Below, in pieces: positions 6,726-14,628 of a DNA stretch of 15,407 nucleotides (positions within the stretch are counted from its first letter, which is position 1; each line of letters opens with the position of its first letter). A model generated the notes under the pieces. That model did not search any database. It was not told the origin of the DNA and was given only the letters and a program-made list of their open reading frames with translations. A program made the position numbers and the translations under genes. The stretch covers positions 1 through 15,407 of the forward strand of contig JALRCK010000016.1 of assembly GCA_023262305.1 (NCBI GenBank). Direction: 5' to 3'. Origin of the DNA: Deltaproteobacteria bacterium. Its GTDB lineage: Bacteria; Bdellovibrionota_C; UBA2361; OMII01.

Positions 6726-9700
6726 CTACCGCCAGTCATGCTCAAGAGCCTCGTTGAGATTCGCAAAGCCCACTTGCGCTGCCATGACCCGGAATGAGTT
6801 AAGGTTCTTCACCAGAAGTTGGAATCTCAGCGGCACCATCAGCCCTCCCTGCTGGGCCGTGAGGAGTCCTTTGAGCAGTGTTTTTTCAACAGAATCAGAG
6901 CTTTTCAGCGCGTAGGCGACATCATTAGTAATGCGTAGTAGGTCTTCTGGGGGAATTTGTTCACTCTGCATGGAGGCGAGACCGGTCACGAGCGCCTCTG
7001 CGCGTGCCTCGTGCGATGACGCTTTCCTCAGCTGTTGGAGGAGGAGCCTATCTTGGACAGAGAATTTGAGGTACATGGAGCGATCGAGCAAAGCTACTTT
7101 GCCGCCCTCCATTAAGCGTAGATTACCTGGGGAGATATCCGAGTGAACCAGGGTCTCTCCGAAGGGAAGCAAGTTGCCCCGTACCTGTTTCATGTAATGC
7201 TGCAGGGCGAGGGAGACAGCTGCCCGAGCAAGTTCAGGTGACTCCTGATATATCTGCTGAAGCTCTGTGAAGTTTCGGCCCGGTATGAACTCCTCCCGAC
7301 GCACATGTAATGAACCGGTCGGTGAGCTCTCTGGTATGTAGATGGAGAGTGGGCACTTATGGTGTGGTTTCCAGCCATGCCAGGACTTACGGAACGCTTT
7401 GTCGTCGCTCTCAAACGAGGAGTCCCTCAATTCGGTCGAAATCCACTCATCGACTAGGTTAATGACGTGCCGACCGATCTTGAATTCGGAGTCTTCCCGC
7501 TCAAGTTGTTCCTGAGCCGCTCTCATACTGTGGAGGATTCGGCGCGTGTGGTACTCAGGGTTTGGATTCGCAACCCGAATCACCTCGCGTCCTCCACTTG
7601 AGAGATCCGCGATGAAGACGGAATAGAGCGCGCCACCGCCGATACGCCTGAGTGTGGTCACTTTTGAGCAATAATCCGGGAGGATCTTCTCAATCGTGCG
7701 CAGAGCTCCGTGTTTGGACTGCCCCTTTCGGGCGTCATACACCTCAAGGAATTCTTTCTCAACGGACGGGGGGAGCTCAACGATGCCGCCGAGGAGCTGC
7801 AGCGCTCTCGTTCCCGGTGTTTGCAAATTCCTCGAAAAATCGAGGATAAACGGGATGGGGCCACGGCGGGTGAGTGCGACAGGATCCGCGAGGGTGATGT
7901 CGCAGATCTCCATGAGCTCATCAGTGCCCTGTGACACTGATAGCTCTGTGCGAGGATTGCGCCCTGAAAGCGCCCATTCAAAATGATTAGTCACCTCATC
8001 GAGAAGCTCGTGCCGAACGCCTGCGGGGAGCGTCGGCCGCTTCTCGGGTACAATAGCCCCGGGATCCTGGGTTGGTTTCACGAAATAATCGCCGAGGAGG
8101 GCCTTGGCATACCCCGCGGCGAAAGGCCGAAAATCCGCCGACACAGGGGGCGCCTTTAGGAATTGATCTAAAAGCATAGGGGTGAGGGCTATACCGAGAT
8201 CATCCGCCGGAACCGCCCGAAAGAGCGCTCGAAACGCCTTAGAGGATATGGCGGTGAGCTTATCGGACGAGGAGCCTGAGAGCATCATGTTGAGGAGTCC
8301 CTCCGCCACATTCACCCGTTTCTCTGGTGAGATAAGGGTCCCGCGCGTGGGGTCGTTGGCGAGTTTTCGAAGCACCACGAGGCGTTCAACGATGCCGAGG
8401 CAGTACATGCTACTTCGGATCAGGTTCGGTGTAATAGCGTCCGCGCTATTCAAAGATCTCATGAAGTAGTTCATGGTGGTTCCCGAGATCGTCCCTGGGG
8501 TAAGGGCGCGGATTTGGTCGACGATCTCCTGAGCCTGCTCGCGAGAGAGCGTTTCGTCCCGTAACGGCAACAATTTGGTAGAGACCTCGATCTTTAAATC
8601 ATCACCGAAACACGACCACCACGGCTCGACGATTGATTTGGTCAGCGCGGTGTCGTCGGAGGCGGAGGTAAGCCCCCTAAAGAGGATATCATGAAAGTTA
8701 TGCCGCGCTCGCTCAGAGAAGAAATAATCGAGCACAACGCCGTCACCAGCTTGGTCGGCGATTTTATCCGGCGCTAAGGCGTGCTCCTTTGAGAGCCTCG
8801 CCACAGTTTTTATCTGATCAACGGTGTGGGCTGTCTCATCGAGTTTCTCAAGTGCCTCAAGGCTGAGCCACCCACGTTGATGCCGAAAGCTCTCAAAGAG
8901 GTGGCGCGTAACCCTCTCCGATCCGGCTGAATCGATAAGTCGAAGCACGAGCTCTCGTTGAATGAGGCGGGCGGGACCCTGATTCGGAATATAGAAGCTC
9001 ACAGCCAGCGCGTTGAGGAGAAACTGCTCAGAGGAGCGATCTGTTGGATACGTCTCCCTGAGAGCCCGAGCGCCTAACTCGAGGATTTGAAAGTATCTGG
9101 TGACCCCTTGTGGACCATCGCCCTCAGCCGGGGCAGGAATCAACGATCGCGTCGAAAACGTCGTGAGGCGTTTGAGCACCTCTTCATGAGTGAGCGGATT
9201 CGCTGAATCGAGAAGCTCCTCGGCCAGGCGCTCCAGGATAGCGTCATGGAGGGCCGTCTCCACCTTTGGATCTGTGTGGCGCGGGGGCAGAGGCTCTCCG
9301 CGAATGATGGACTCCGGCCGCTCGCTCTGAACCTCGTCTAAGAGATCAATCAACCCTTCAAAGCTTGGAACCTTGACCTCAGGGTCTAATCTCATAGTCG
9401 TGGTGATTTCGTCGCGATCACTCTGGTCCACAGAGATGGCTTGCAGTAACCCCACTTTGAGGAGAAAGAGTCGAGAGGCGTGCTCGAATGAGGGGGTCTC
9501 CCGACCAACGGTGGGAAGCGAGAGCTCTTCGTCGAGGAGCGATTGGACCAGAATCATCCGGTTTCGTGGTGGGAAACCAGATTCGTCGTCGTTGTCAGCC
9601 CCTGATACTAGTGAGTTTGAGATCGAGCTCGGGAGGTTTTTCGCTATCTGGTATGCCTCCTTAAAACGCGCCTGAATTGTATCGAGCGCCGCATCGGCCT

Positions 9701-11618
9701 CATCCGCAGAGGATACCTTTGCAACGAGTGGCGCGGTCTGTCGAAAAAGCGCGCGAAGTTTCGCCACGGAGGTCCGCACTTCGGGGAGGGCAAGCCCTGT
9801 TCGGGCAAAAGCTTGGAGCTTATTCGCTATCTCCTTATTCTCAGTTCGCTCAACGACCGTATCAAGAGCCGCCCTCATGATAGTTGGCTCAAGGATGTAA
9901 GGGGCCTTCAATTCAGAGGCGATCGTAACCGCTTCCCTAGGCTTTGAGCTTTTAGAGGAGATCAGGTGTCGTATCAGGATGAGAAAAGACTCGGCCTTCA
10001 AAAGGGGACCTATCTCGCTGGCGGGTTCGATGTGTGAGAACGTTGAGGGCGCCAACGTATCAACGAAATCAGAGAGGGTAGTGAGGTAGGCATGGATATC
10101 GATTGAGTCATCATCTACGTCTTCGAAGATGAAGCTTTCAGCGAGAACACCCTCGGCCACGACGTGCAGGAGCTCTCGGGCCTGCTCAAGTTGGATAGAG
10201 CCCTCAATGAGGGAGAGTTCGTGTTGGACCTCTGTCAGCGCGTCTGTGGAGGTGAGCCTTTTCGGAAACCACGTAAGGGCCTGACTCGTTATCTTTTGTG
10301 TGTTTCGGCTAAGGATACTATCAGCCTTGTCGAGCGTCATGCCAGCGAGCACGAGTTCAAGTCCCAGGAGCCGTTCAGTGGCGGCAGGTGAGAGCGTGCG
10401 CCGCAGCCCTCGCTCAGAGACCGAGCTTAAGAGCTTCGATACCACCAACTCAGCGATCTCATACTGGTGGTCGAGGCGTTGTTTCGCACGAGAGCTCGAG
10501 GGCATCGCTGAGACACGTGCTTTTTGCTTCGCGATCTCTTGGCAGAGCTCCGGAATCACGCACCGAATCGAGGGAATATCAGCGGACTTGATAGCCTCAA
10601 TCACGCTTTCGAAATACTTATGGACATCCCCATCAAGGCGGGGATTCTTGATCAGGGTATAGACTCGATTCCCACTCGGAAGCCCATCGATATCTTTTTT
10701 CACCATCAGTGGGATGGTTCGGAGTTGTTTCGACATCGAGCCTGCCTCATCAGGGATGGCTCCCTCGGTGCTGAGGTCCCGAAAAATGGCGCAGGTCTTG
10801 AGATTCATGATCCGGTCAATGCCCGCTCCATGCGCGATATCCCAAGCGCCGCCAAGATGCGCGTTGACGCGCTCAAGAGCGAGGATGGCGCCCATCGGTG
10901 ATGAGTCTCGATCGGGGTGAGCGAGGGCTAAAAACGCCTTGAGGTCCGCCTCGTATTCACTCAGTCGAGCTTGCCCACCCGCTCGACGTAGTCCGCCGGA
11001 ACCCATCGCCTCGTGGATCCCCTTGATATGGTCGCCGGCGACGTGAGCCGCCTCGTGGAGGAGAACGAAGTCGAGTTCCTCCGTGTATTTGAGAAAAGAG
11101 ATCATCTCAGGCGTAATCACAATCGCCCCGCACGAGGTTGCGAGAGCGTTGATCCCAAAACCCTTCCTCGCGAGAATAACCAATTCAGGGTGCTCCTTGA
11201 GAGAAAAATCCTTGAGAAGGGTCTGAAGCCTCTGAGCAACGAACGAGTGAACACGACTCGTGGGGGAAAGTTTTCCGTATTGAGCGATGAGGTCGTTTAG
11301 CGAATGGTCGACAGTGGCGACTTTTTCGATGGACGAAAGGGAGGGGGCGTTCTGAGCCGCCTGCGCAGTACGAGCTGATGCCATGATGCTGTGGCGAGTC
11401 ATATCGTATGTGAACCTCTTAAAACCTAACGAAACCGACATAAGAGATATGAGGCGCCCGAAGGCGCCTGCCTCATAAAGAAGGGATCTACCCTCACGAA
11501 CGAGCAGATCGGGGCTTATGCGAACTGATTCCGTTTCAAGGGGGGGCTGCTCGAAGCTGAGGCGTGGAAAAGAGCACTTTTTAGGGGAAAACGCCCCCAA
11601 TTGCCGAGGATAGTTCAC
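6726..11618 (-). CDS. Giant M48-type metallopeptidase / ABC1-like kinase fusion protein
   Basis: This 1630-residue protein (GTG start at 11616-11618) has no obvious signal peptide. Residues about 100-260 look like an M48 (HtpX/Ste24-like) gluzincin: a NALA...GAIVITPEMI stretch (157-173), the zinc motif HEAAH (188-192) followed by D196-H197, and an EYEAD motif (221-225) matching the M48 E-x-E-x-D. The roughly 1,080 residues after it are unrecognised, charged and Leu-rich, probably alpha-helical repeats. Residues about 1315-1600 resemble ABC1/UbiB/ADCK kinases: RIGGGALY (G-rich loop, near 1326), HSDISPGN with D1494 and N1499, and LLDRS (D1512) in place of DFG. The VAIK-type lysine appears to be R1348, so kinase activity is doubtful. 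No Shine-Dalgarno is clear; Met60 (11439-11441) is an alternative start. It has no close operon neighbour. A link to the AAA/VWA/LRR operon is inferred from adjacency. Confidence 0.9.
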   Translation of the reverse strand: MNYPRQLGAFSPKKCSFPRLSFEQPPLETESVRISPDLLVREGRSLLYEAGAFGRLISLMSVSLGFKRFTYDMTRHSIMASARTAQAAQNAPSLSSIEKVATVDHSLNDLIAQYGKLSPTSRVHSFVAQRLQTLLKDFSLKEHPELVILARKGFGINALATSCGAIVITPEMISFLKYTEELDFVLLHEAAHVAGDHIKGIHEAMGSGGLRRAGGQARLSEYEADLKAFLALAHPDRDSSPMGAILALERVNAHLGGAWDIAHGAGIDRIMNLKTCAIFRDLSTEGAIPDEAGSMSKQLRTIPLMVKKDIDGLPSGNRVYTLIKNPRLDGDVHKYFESVIEAIKSADIPSIRCVIPELCQEIAKQKARVSAMPSSSRAKQRLDHQYEIAELVVSKLLSSVSERGLRRTLSPAATERLLGLELVLAGMTLDKADSILSRNTQKITSQALTWFPKRLTSTDALTEVQHELSLIEGSIQLEQARELLHVVAEGVLAESFIFEDVDDDSIDIHAYLTTLSDFVDTLAPSTFSHIEPASEIGPLLKAESFLILIRHLISSKSSKPREAVTIASELKAPYILEPTIMRAALDTVVERTENKEIANKLQAFARTGLALPEVRTSVAKLRALFRQTAPLVAKVSSADEADAALDTIQARFKEAYQIAKNLPSSISNSLVSGADNDDESGFPPRNRMILVQSLLDEELSLPTVGRETPSFEHASRLFLLKVGLLQAISVDQSDRDEITTTMRLDPEVKVPSFEGLIDLLDEVQSERPESIIRGEPLPPRHTDPKVETALHDAILERLAEELLDSANPLTHEEVLKRLTTFSTRSLIPAPAEGDGPQGVTRYFQILELGARALRETYPTDRSSEQFLLNALAVSFYIPNQGPARLIQRELVLRLIDSAGSERVTRHLFESFRHQRGWLSLEALEKLDETAHTVDQIKTVARLSKEHALAPDKIADQAGDGVVLDYFFSERARHNFHDILFRGLTSASDDTALTKSIVEPWWSCFGDDLKIEVSTKLLPLRDETLSREQAQEIVDQIRALTPGTISGTTMNYFMRSLNSADAITPNLIRSSMYCLGIVERLVVLRKLANDPTRGTLISPEKRVNVAEGLLNMMLSGSSSDKLTAISSKAFRALFRAVPADDLGIALTPMLLDQFLKAPPVSADFRPFAAGYAKALLGDYFVKPTQDPGAIVPEKRPTLPAGVRHELLDEVTNHFEWALSGRNPRTELSVSQGTDELMEICDITLADPVALTRRGPIPFILDFSRNLQTPGTRALQLLGGIVELPPSVEKEFLEVYDARKGQSKHGALRTIEKILPDYCSKVTTLRRIGGGALYSVFIADLSSGGREVIRVANPNPEYHTRRILHSMRAAQEQLEREDSEFKIGRHVINLVDEWISTELRDSSFESDDKAFRKSWHGWKPHHKCPLSIYIPESSPTGSLHVRREEFIPGRNFTELQQIYQESPELARAAVSLALQHYMKQVRGNLLPFGETLVHSDISPGNLRLMEGGKVALLDRSMYLKFSVQDRLLLQQLRKASSHEARAEALVTGLASMQSEQIPPEDLLRITNDVAYALKSSDSVEKTLLKGLLTAQQGGLMVPLRFQLLVKNLNSFRVMAAQVGFANLNEALEHDWR
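11452..11469 (-). other. UUCG-tetraloop hairpin just before the alternative Met60 start
   Basis: On the minus strand AGGCGCC-UUCG-GGCGCCU makes a perfect 7-bp stem with a UUCG loop, inside codons about 50-55 of the giant gene and ending 10 nt before the Met60 ATG. It could be a leader or attenuating structure if translation starts at Met60, or coding chance. Confidence 0.4.
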
Positions 11619-11773
11619 GATCAGTTTGGACCGCCCAGGGGCATACAGAAACGATCTCCAACGTTATGGAAGCTATATGTCGTTTATGGCATGCGTCGAT
11701 ATGTATTGTACTCAGCGCCATGGAAATCCTCAGCGACACTTCTCTCGATATTCGGTTGGTGCTCGGCTTTCCG

Positions 11774-11800
11774 AAAAAAGTGAGTGGACCCGCTTCGGGT
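11774..11800 (-). terminator. Weak hairpin plus T6, possible intrinsic terminator
   Basis: On the minus strand ACCCG-AAG-CGGGT (11788-11800) is followed by eight bases and then TTTTTT (11774-11779). It lies about 175 nt past the repeat-protein gene. The stem is only 5 bp and the gap before the T-run is long, so efficiency would be low. Confidence 0.3.
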
Positions 11801-11847
11801 GTCGTAACTATAAAAGATGGTAGCGCCGCGCGATAGAAACCCTAATC

Positions 11848-11871
11848 GGAGACAACGTGAGAGTTGTCTCC
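11848..11871 (-). other. Strong 9-bp stem-loop
   Basis: GGAGACAAC and GTTGTCTCC are perfect 9-bp arms around a 6-nt loop, about 105 nt downstream of the repeat-protein gene. Only a few scattered T residues follow on the minus strand. It may be a Rho-dependent 3'-end stem or part of a structured RNA. Confidence 0.5.
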
Positions 11872-11892
11872 ATCAAAACGCTACTTGCCGCC

Positions 11893-11933
11893 GTGGGGAA
11901 CGGGGCACAAAGAGATGACCAACCGTTCCCCAC
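11893..11933 (-). other. Strong 11-bp stem-loop
   Basis: GTGGGGAACGG and CCGTTCCCCAC are perfect 11-bp arms around a 19-nt loop, 42 nt past the stop of the repeat-protein gene. It forms a tandem pair with the stem-loop at 11848-11871. No T-run follows directly. Confidence 0.5.
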
Positions 11934-11975
11934 ATTAAACCTACAAGCAGTTACTGATCCTGATAAGCCGAACGG

Positions 11976-12980
11976 CTAGATCAACCCCAACCGCTTGTAG
12001 TAGACGACGTTCCAATATCGAATGTAATCCCAGTACATCTGGTTACTAGCCCGGAGGTAGTTCAGATAGTTCTGGTTGCTCATTCGGATATAGGCCGCAT
12101 ACCTCTGTGTCGAATTCGCGATGTAATTCGCATAGAGCTGCGTACTGCACGCCATCCTATTAAAGTATAGCTGCGTACTTAGGGAGATGTACGCGCTATA
12201 CCGAGCGCGGCACCGCTCCATGTATGCCCAGTAAGACTGATTGAACGCGGTCAATCTTGTCCGATAGAGCTCATTGGAAACGGCTAACCGAGCGATGTAT
12301 TGCTCGGTGCACACTCGCATGATGTCCCAGTAACGGGAATTCACGCGAGCGAAGTAGGCGTTGTAGCTCTCACCTGGTTGAGGCAGTGAGCTCAACATCT
12401 CGGCTCTACAGAACGCTGCCCACGCGTGAAGCATGGAGTCCTGTTGCCGAGCCACTTCTTTACGCTCTTCCGCACGCACTTCTCGATCGATCCGTTGGAT
12501 TAATTCAGGGAATTGATCCTTGAGATGTCGCTGAAACTCAGCGACGAGCTTCATTTCAGCGGCGACGAATTGATCGAAAAGCGCTCGCACCCTCTCGTGC
12601 ACCTTAGGAGAGATATCCTTGTGCACGTTCGCTGCCACTTTGGGCAGCTTTTTTTCTACATTCGTCCGTGAGAGATCATTCAGTCGACGAAGTCGACCCG
12701 ACGCCTTTTTCGAGATGACCTCCATGGCCTCCTTAAAGAGGCGTTCGTAAATGTCTTCAGCTTCTTCGCTGAATTTCTCCCACCGACGTTTTGCTTGGTC
12801 ATCGAACTCCTCGACAGCCTCTTCAAGCTGTTGAAGGCGCTTCTGACGCTCTCGCCGCGGTTCCTCAAGGTCCTTTTGGACACGACTGGCTCCTTGTACG
12901 CCCCTTTCTTTGGCGGTTGCGGAGCTCGTAAACATGAGGGATGCGATGAGAATTGCAAGCAAACTTCGGTTGGTGCGCAT
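11976..12980 (-). CDS. Secreted coiled-coil protein with 12 Tyr-anchored 11-residue repeats
   Basis: This 334-residue protein begins with a typical Sec signal peptide: a basic start (MRTNR), a hydrophobic core at 7-17, and likely cleavage after ATA at A23. Residues about 30-190 are highly charged and helical, rich in E, K, R and Q, consistent with a coiled coil. Residues 200-331 are twelve contiguous 11-residue repeats of the form x-x-S-[NT]-Q-x-Y-x-x-[YR]-[ILM], with Tyr at position 7 in all twelve. An 11-residue period fits hendecad coiled coils; the aromatic face could mediate self-assembly or envelope binding. The ATG has AAAGGG 6 nt upstream (12987-12992), and a 7-bp inverted repeat lies just before that. 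I do not recognise the family. It lies downstream of the alpha-CTD-like gene in the same direction, 228 bp away. Confidence 0.88.
   Translation of the reverse strand: MRTNRSLLAILIASLMFTSSATAKERGVQGASRVQKDLEEPRRERQKRLQQLEEAVEEFDDQAKRRWEKFSEEAEDIYERLFKEAMEVISKKASGRLRRLNDLSRTNVEKKLPKVAANVHKDISPKVHERVRALFDQFVAAEMKLVAEFQRHLKDQFPELIQRIDREVRAEERKEVARQQDSMLHAWAAFCRAEMLSSLPQPGESYNAYFARVNSRYWDIMRVCTEQYIARLAVSNELYRTRLTAFNQSYWAYMERCRARYSAYISLSTQLYFNRMACSTQLYANYIANSTQRYAAYIRMSNQNYLNYLRASNQMYWDYIRYWNVVYYKRLGLI
11988..12383 (-). repeat. Twelve 33-bp units encoding 11-residue (hendecad) repeats
   Basis: Codons 200-331 of the secreted protein fall into twelve consecutive 11-codon units without insertion or deletion. 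Examples are ACSTQLYANYI, ANSTQRYAAYI and RASNQMYWDYI. Tyr at position 7 is invariant, and position 11 is always I, L, M or F. Confidence 0.9.
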
Positions 12981-13002
12981 AAAACGCCCTTTATACCAGC
13001 CG

Positions 13003-13022
13003 GCTCGATAACGGGATCGAGC
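13003..13022. promoter_or_regulatory. Inverted repeat in the leader of the secreted-protein gene
   Basis: GCTCGAT and ATCGAGC (7 bp, perfect) flank a 6-bp centre. The repeat starts 10 bp upstream of the Shine-Dalgarno and 22 bp upstream of the ATG. It could be an operator or a leader-RNA hairpin. TATAAA lies between it and the gene but is too close to the ATG to be a convincing -10. Confidence 0.35.
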
Positions 13023-13208
13023 AAAACCCTTGATAACGCGCGTGCGCTACCTCTCCTTGCCTCTCATCGGTGGAGAGCCAAGTGGAGGTGGAGCACCTCA
13101 GTTCCTCTACTCAGACTTATTTGTGACGACCTCTTCGAAGGTAACCTAAGGAGATCGGAAGGGCAAACATCTTCGCCCGTGAGATCTCTTTAAAGGGAGC
13201 TGGTAAAA

Positions 13209-13673
13209 CTAGGTTCGAGAGTCTTTGGAGCGTTTTGCGCTCTGGCGGAATTGGAATCCGAGTATCTTGAGGCACTCTCGGATGTCGCGCATCGCTCCAT
13301 CGCCGAGTCTTCCGAGCGCCCGTAGTTCTGATTCCTGGCGATTGAGGAGATCCTCTACCGTAAAGATCCCTTTGTCGATGAGAAGATTTGAGTGCGCTTC
13401 CGAGAGTCCGATCTCGGTCACAGAGAGTTCCAGTTTCATTTTGAGCTCTCTCTCGTATCGGACCGCTGGCAGCTGCGAAATGAACTCGTCAGCTTCAGCT
13501 TGGGTAAGACCTCGCGGTGGAAGAGATGCATCGCGAAGGTTCTCCTCAGATCCAGAGGTATTTCGACCTGGAGCTCTTCCTGCTCCTGTTTGATTGTGGT
13601 GACCATGATTGTGAGGAGATATCGTCATAGAATGATTCGAAAATAAATCGATGTTATGTGGGGGGTGTATCAC
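13209..13673 (-). CDS. Stand-alone RNA polymerase alpha-CTD-like protein
   Basis: This 154-residue protein uses GTG (13671-13673); ATG at codon 16 (13626-13628) is an alternative, and neither has a clear Shine-Dalgarno. Residues about 1-75 are low-complexity and His/Asn/Gly-rich, probably disordered. Residues about 80-143 match the helix-hairpin-helix fold of the RpoA C-terminal domain: LELSV, then SNLL, GIFTVEDLLN, ESELRALGRLGDGAM and IRECLKILG. Against E. coli RpoA, N268 is kept (SN), but R265 is Ala, K298 is Gly and S299 is Ala, so UP-element DNA binding is unlikely and protein contact is more plausible. The RpoA assembly domain is absent, so this is not RNA polymerase itself. It is followed in the same direction by the secreted repeat protein. 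Confidence 0.85.
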   Translation of the reverse strand: MIHPPHNIDLFSNHSMTISPHNHGHHNQTGAGRAPGRNTSGSEENLRDASLPPRGLTQAEADEFISQLPAVRYERELKMKLELSVTEIGLSEAHSNLLIDKGIFTVEDLLNRQESELRALGRLGDGAMRDIRECLKILGFQFRQSAKRSKDSRT

Positions 13674-14047
13674 AAAAAGTGACGAGGTTAAACAGCCTCG
13701 GAAGCGGAGGAGAGCTTGAAACCTCTTTGAGTGAGGATGTGTTGCTACCTGGTCAAAGCAGGCGCGCTCGGGGATGTGGGGGTATCAGTTGTATAGGGGA
13801 TGATAACGAAGAGCCGAGGTGCTTACGGCACTGGCTTGTAACAACGACGATTATGAGGATCGGGGGTAAAGATTGTTATAAGGATGAGGAAGTGGTCCTC
13901 GCGCTGAATCATGCGTTAGCACAAACCCCTCCAAGCGCGATATGATGCACCGTGGTTCAGTAACTCCCAAAAACCCCAAACCCAATTCTCAGATAGGGAG
14001 AAAATCAGATTGTTCGACCGCGCTTTGGCACATATCCTTGGGGTGTT
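13674..14047. other. Divergent intergenic region
   Basis: This 374-bp region separates the minus-strand alpha-CTD-like gene from the plus-strand HTTM pair and should carry promoters for both. On the minus strand, TTGACC within 13751-13760 is a possible -35 without a matching -10. A hairpin (13683-13700) followed by TCAC and T5 sits directly before the GTG start. On the plus strand, TATAAG near 13877 is a weak -10. No coding frame or RNA gene is convincing. Confidence 0.45.
13683..13700 (-). terminator. Hairpin plus T5 just before the alpha-CTD-like start
   Basis: CGAGG and CCTCG (5 bp) flank an 8-nt loop. On the minus strand TCAC and TTTTT follow, ending at the GTG start codon. It could be a weak attenuator, and makes the internal ATG start a little more plausible. 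Confidence 0.25.
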
Positions 14048-14620
14048 ATGGGTTCCATGCAGTCTGCCATCATTAAGTCCTTGCTCCTCGCCGTGGCAAC
14101 GTTTGCTCTGATCGTCAATTTTCAGCACACGATACTTCGACTCCCATATCTTGAGGTGTCGAACGATAATCCGCTGTATCGGTCCTCTTGGACCGGTCCC
14201 TTCATCCGGTTTGCGCACCTTGCAGGGTCCCTCTCAGGTCTCAACATCCGATGGCGGATGTTCGCGCCGGTTGACCCCCTCAACTGGCGAGTTCGGTATA
14301 TCGGACTTGGTGCGAACAAAGAGCCCGTATCCGATAAGCCTCTCTATTGGGAAACCTCCTTTGAATCCCAATCATCCTTTGGTCATCTCCTGGAGTTTCG
14401 AGAGCGAAAGGCTCACCTCAACTCTTACTACGATCACAGACGTCTTGCCGTTATTTCGAGACAGGTGTGTGCCCTACACGCCCAGGCGTATCCAAACCTG
14501 GCGGCTGTTGTCGTGGAATATCAGTTCCAGAATATATCTCCCTCACGGGAGGATCCTCGAGTGCCCGAGTTAGGGGAATGGATGCAGTGGAGGTCATTTG
14601 ACACATTTCTTTGTCCGTAG
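14048..14620 (+). CDS. Membrane-anchored HTTM-associated protein with MFAP motif
   Basis: This 190-residue protein has one N-terminal hydrophobic helix (about residues 7-24, AIIKSLLLAVATFALIV), then a soluble domain that is probably extracytoplasmic. Near residues 68-75 is IRWRMFAPVDP, the W-x-MF-x-P signature common in proteins or domains found with HTTM membrane proteins (similar to DUF5819-type proteins). The HTTM gene starts 8 bp downstream, so the two are almost certainly one operon. The W-x-MF-x-P region is often fused to HTTM; here it is a separate polypeptide. The ATG at 14048 has only a weak GGGGTG before it; Met4 is a possible alternative. An in-frame stop at 13994 limits upstream extension. 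The biochemical role is unknown. Confidence 0.82.
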   Translation: MGSMQSAIIKSLLLAVATFALIVNFQHTILRLPYLEVSNDNPLYRSSWTGPFIRFAHLAGSLSGLNIRWRMFAPVDPLNWRVRYIGLGANKEPVSDKPLYWETSFESQSSFGHLLEFRERKAHLNSYYDHRRLAVISRQVCALHAQAYPNLAAVVVEYQFQNISPSREDPRVPELGEWMQWRSFDTFLCP

Positions 14621-14628
14621 CTGATACT

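Larger units (their letters stand above)
11619..11975. other. Structured spacer between the hendecad-repeat gene and the giant gene
   Basis: This 357-bp spacer should hold the end of the repeat-protein transcript and the promoter of the giant gene. It has two strong stem-loops (11848-11871 and 11893-11933) and a short hairpin followed by a T-run on the minus strand (11774-11800). A possible -10 TACAAT lies at 11705-11710 (minus), with no good -35. No protein-coding frame is convincing. Confidence 0.5.

Noticed and set aside
11988..12383. CRISPR or minisatellite reading of the regular short repeats
   Set aside because: The 33-bp period is a codon-based hendecad pattern, with DNA units diverged and no spacers. 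The same reasoning applies to the 135-bp LRR units.
13209..13673. rpoA gene
   Set aside because: Only the C-terminal-domain fold is present; the assembly domain is missing and there are no ribosomal-protein neighbours.
13916..14218. Minus-strand 100-codon frame overlapping the start of the HTTM-associated gene
   Set aside because: It overlaps a well-supported plus-strand gene with a membrane anchor and MFAP motif, and has no domain or ribosome site.
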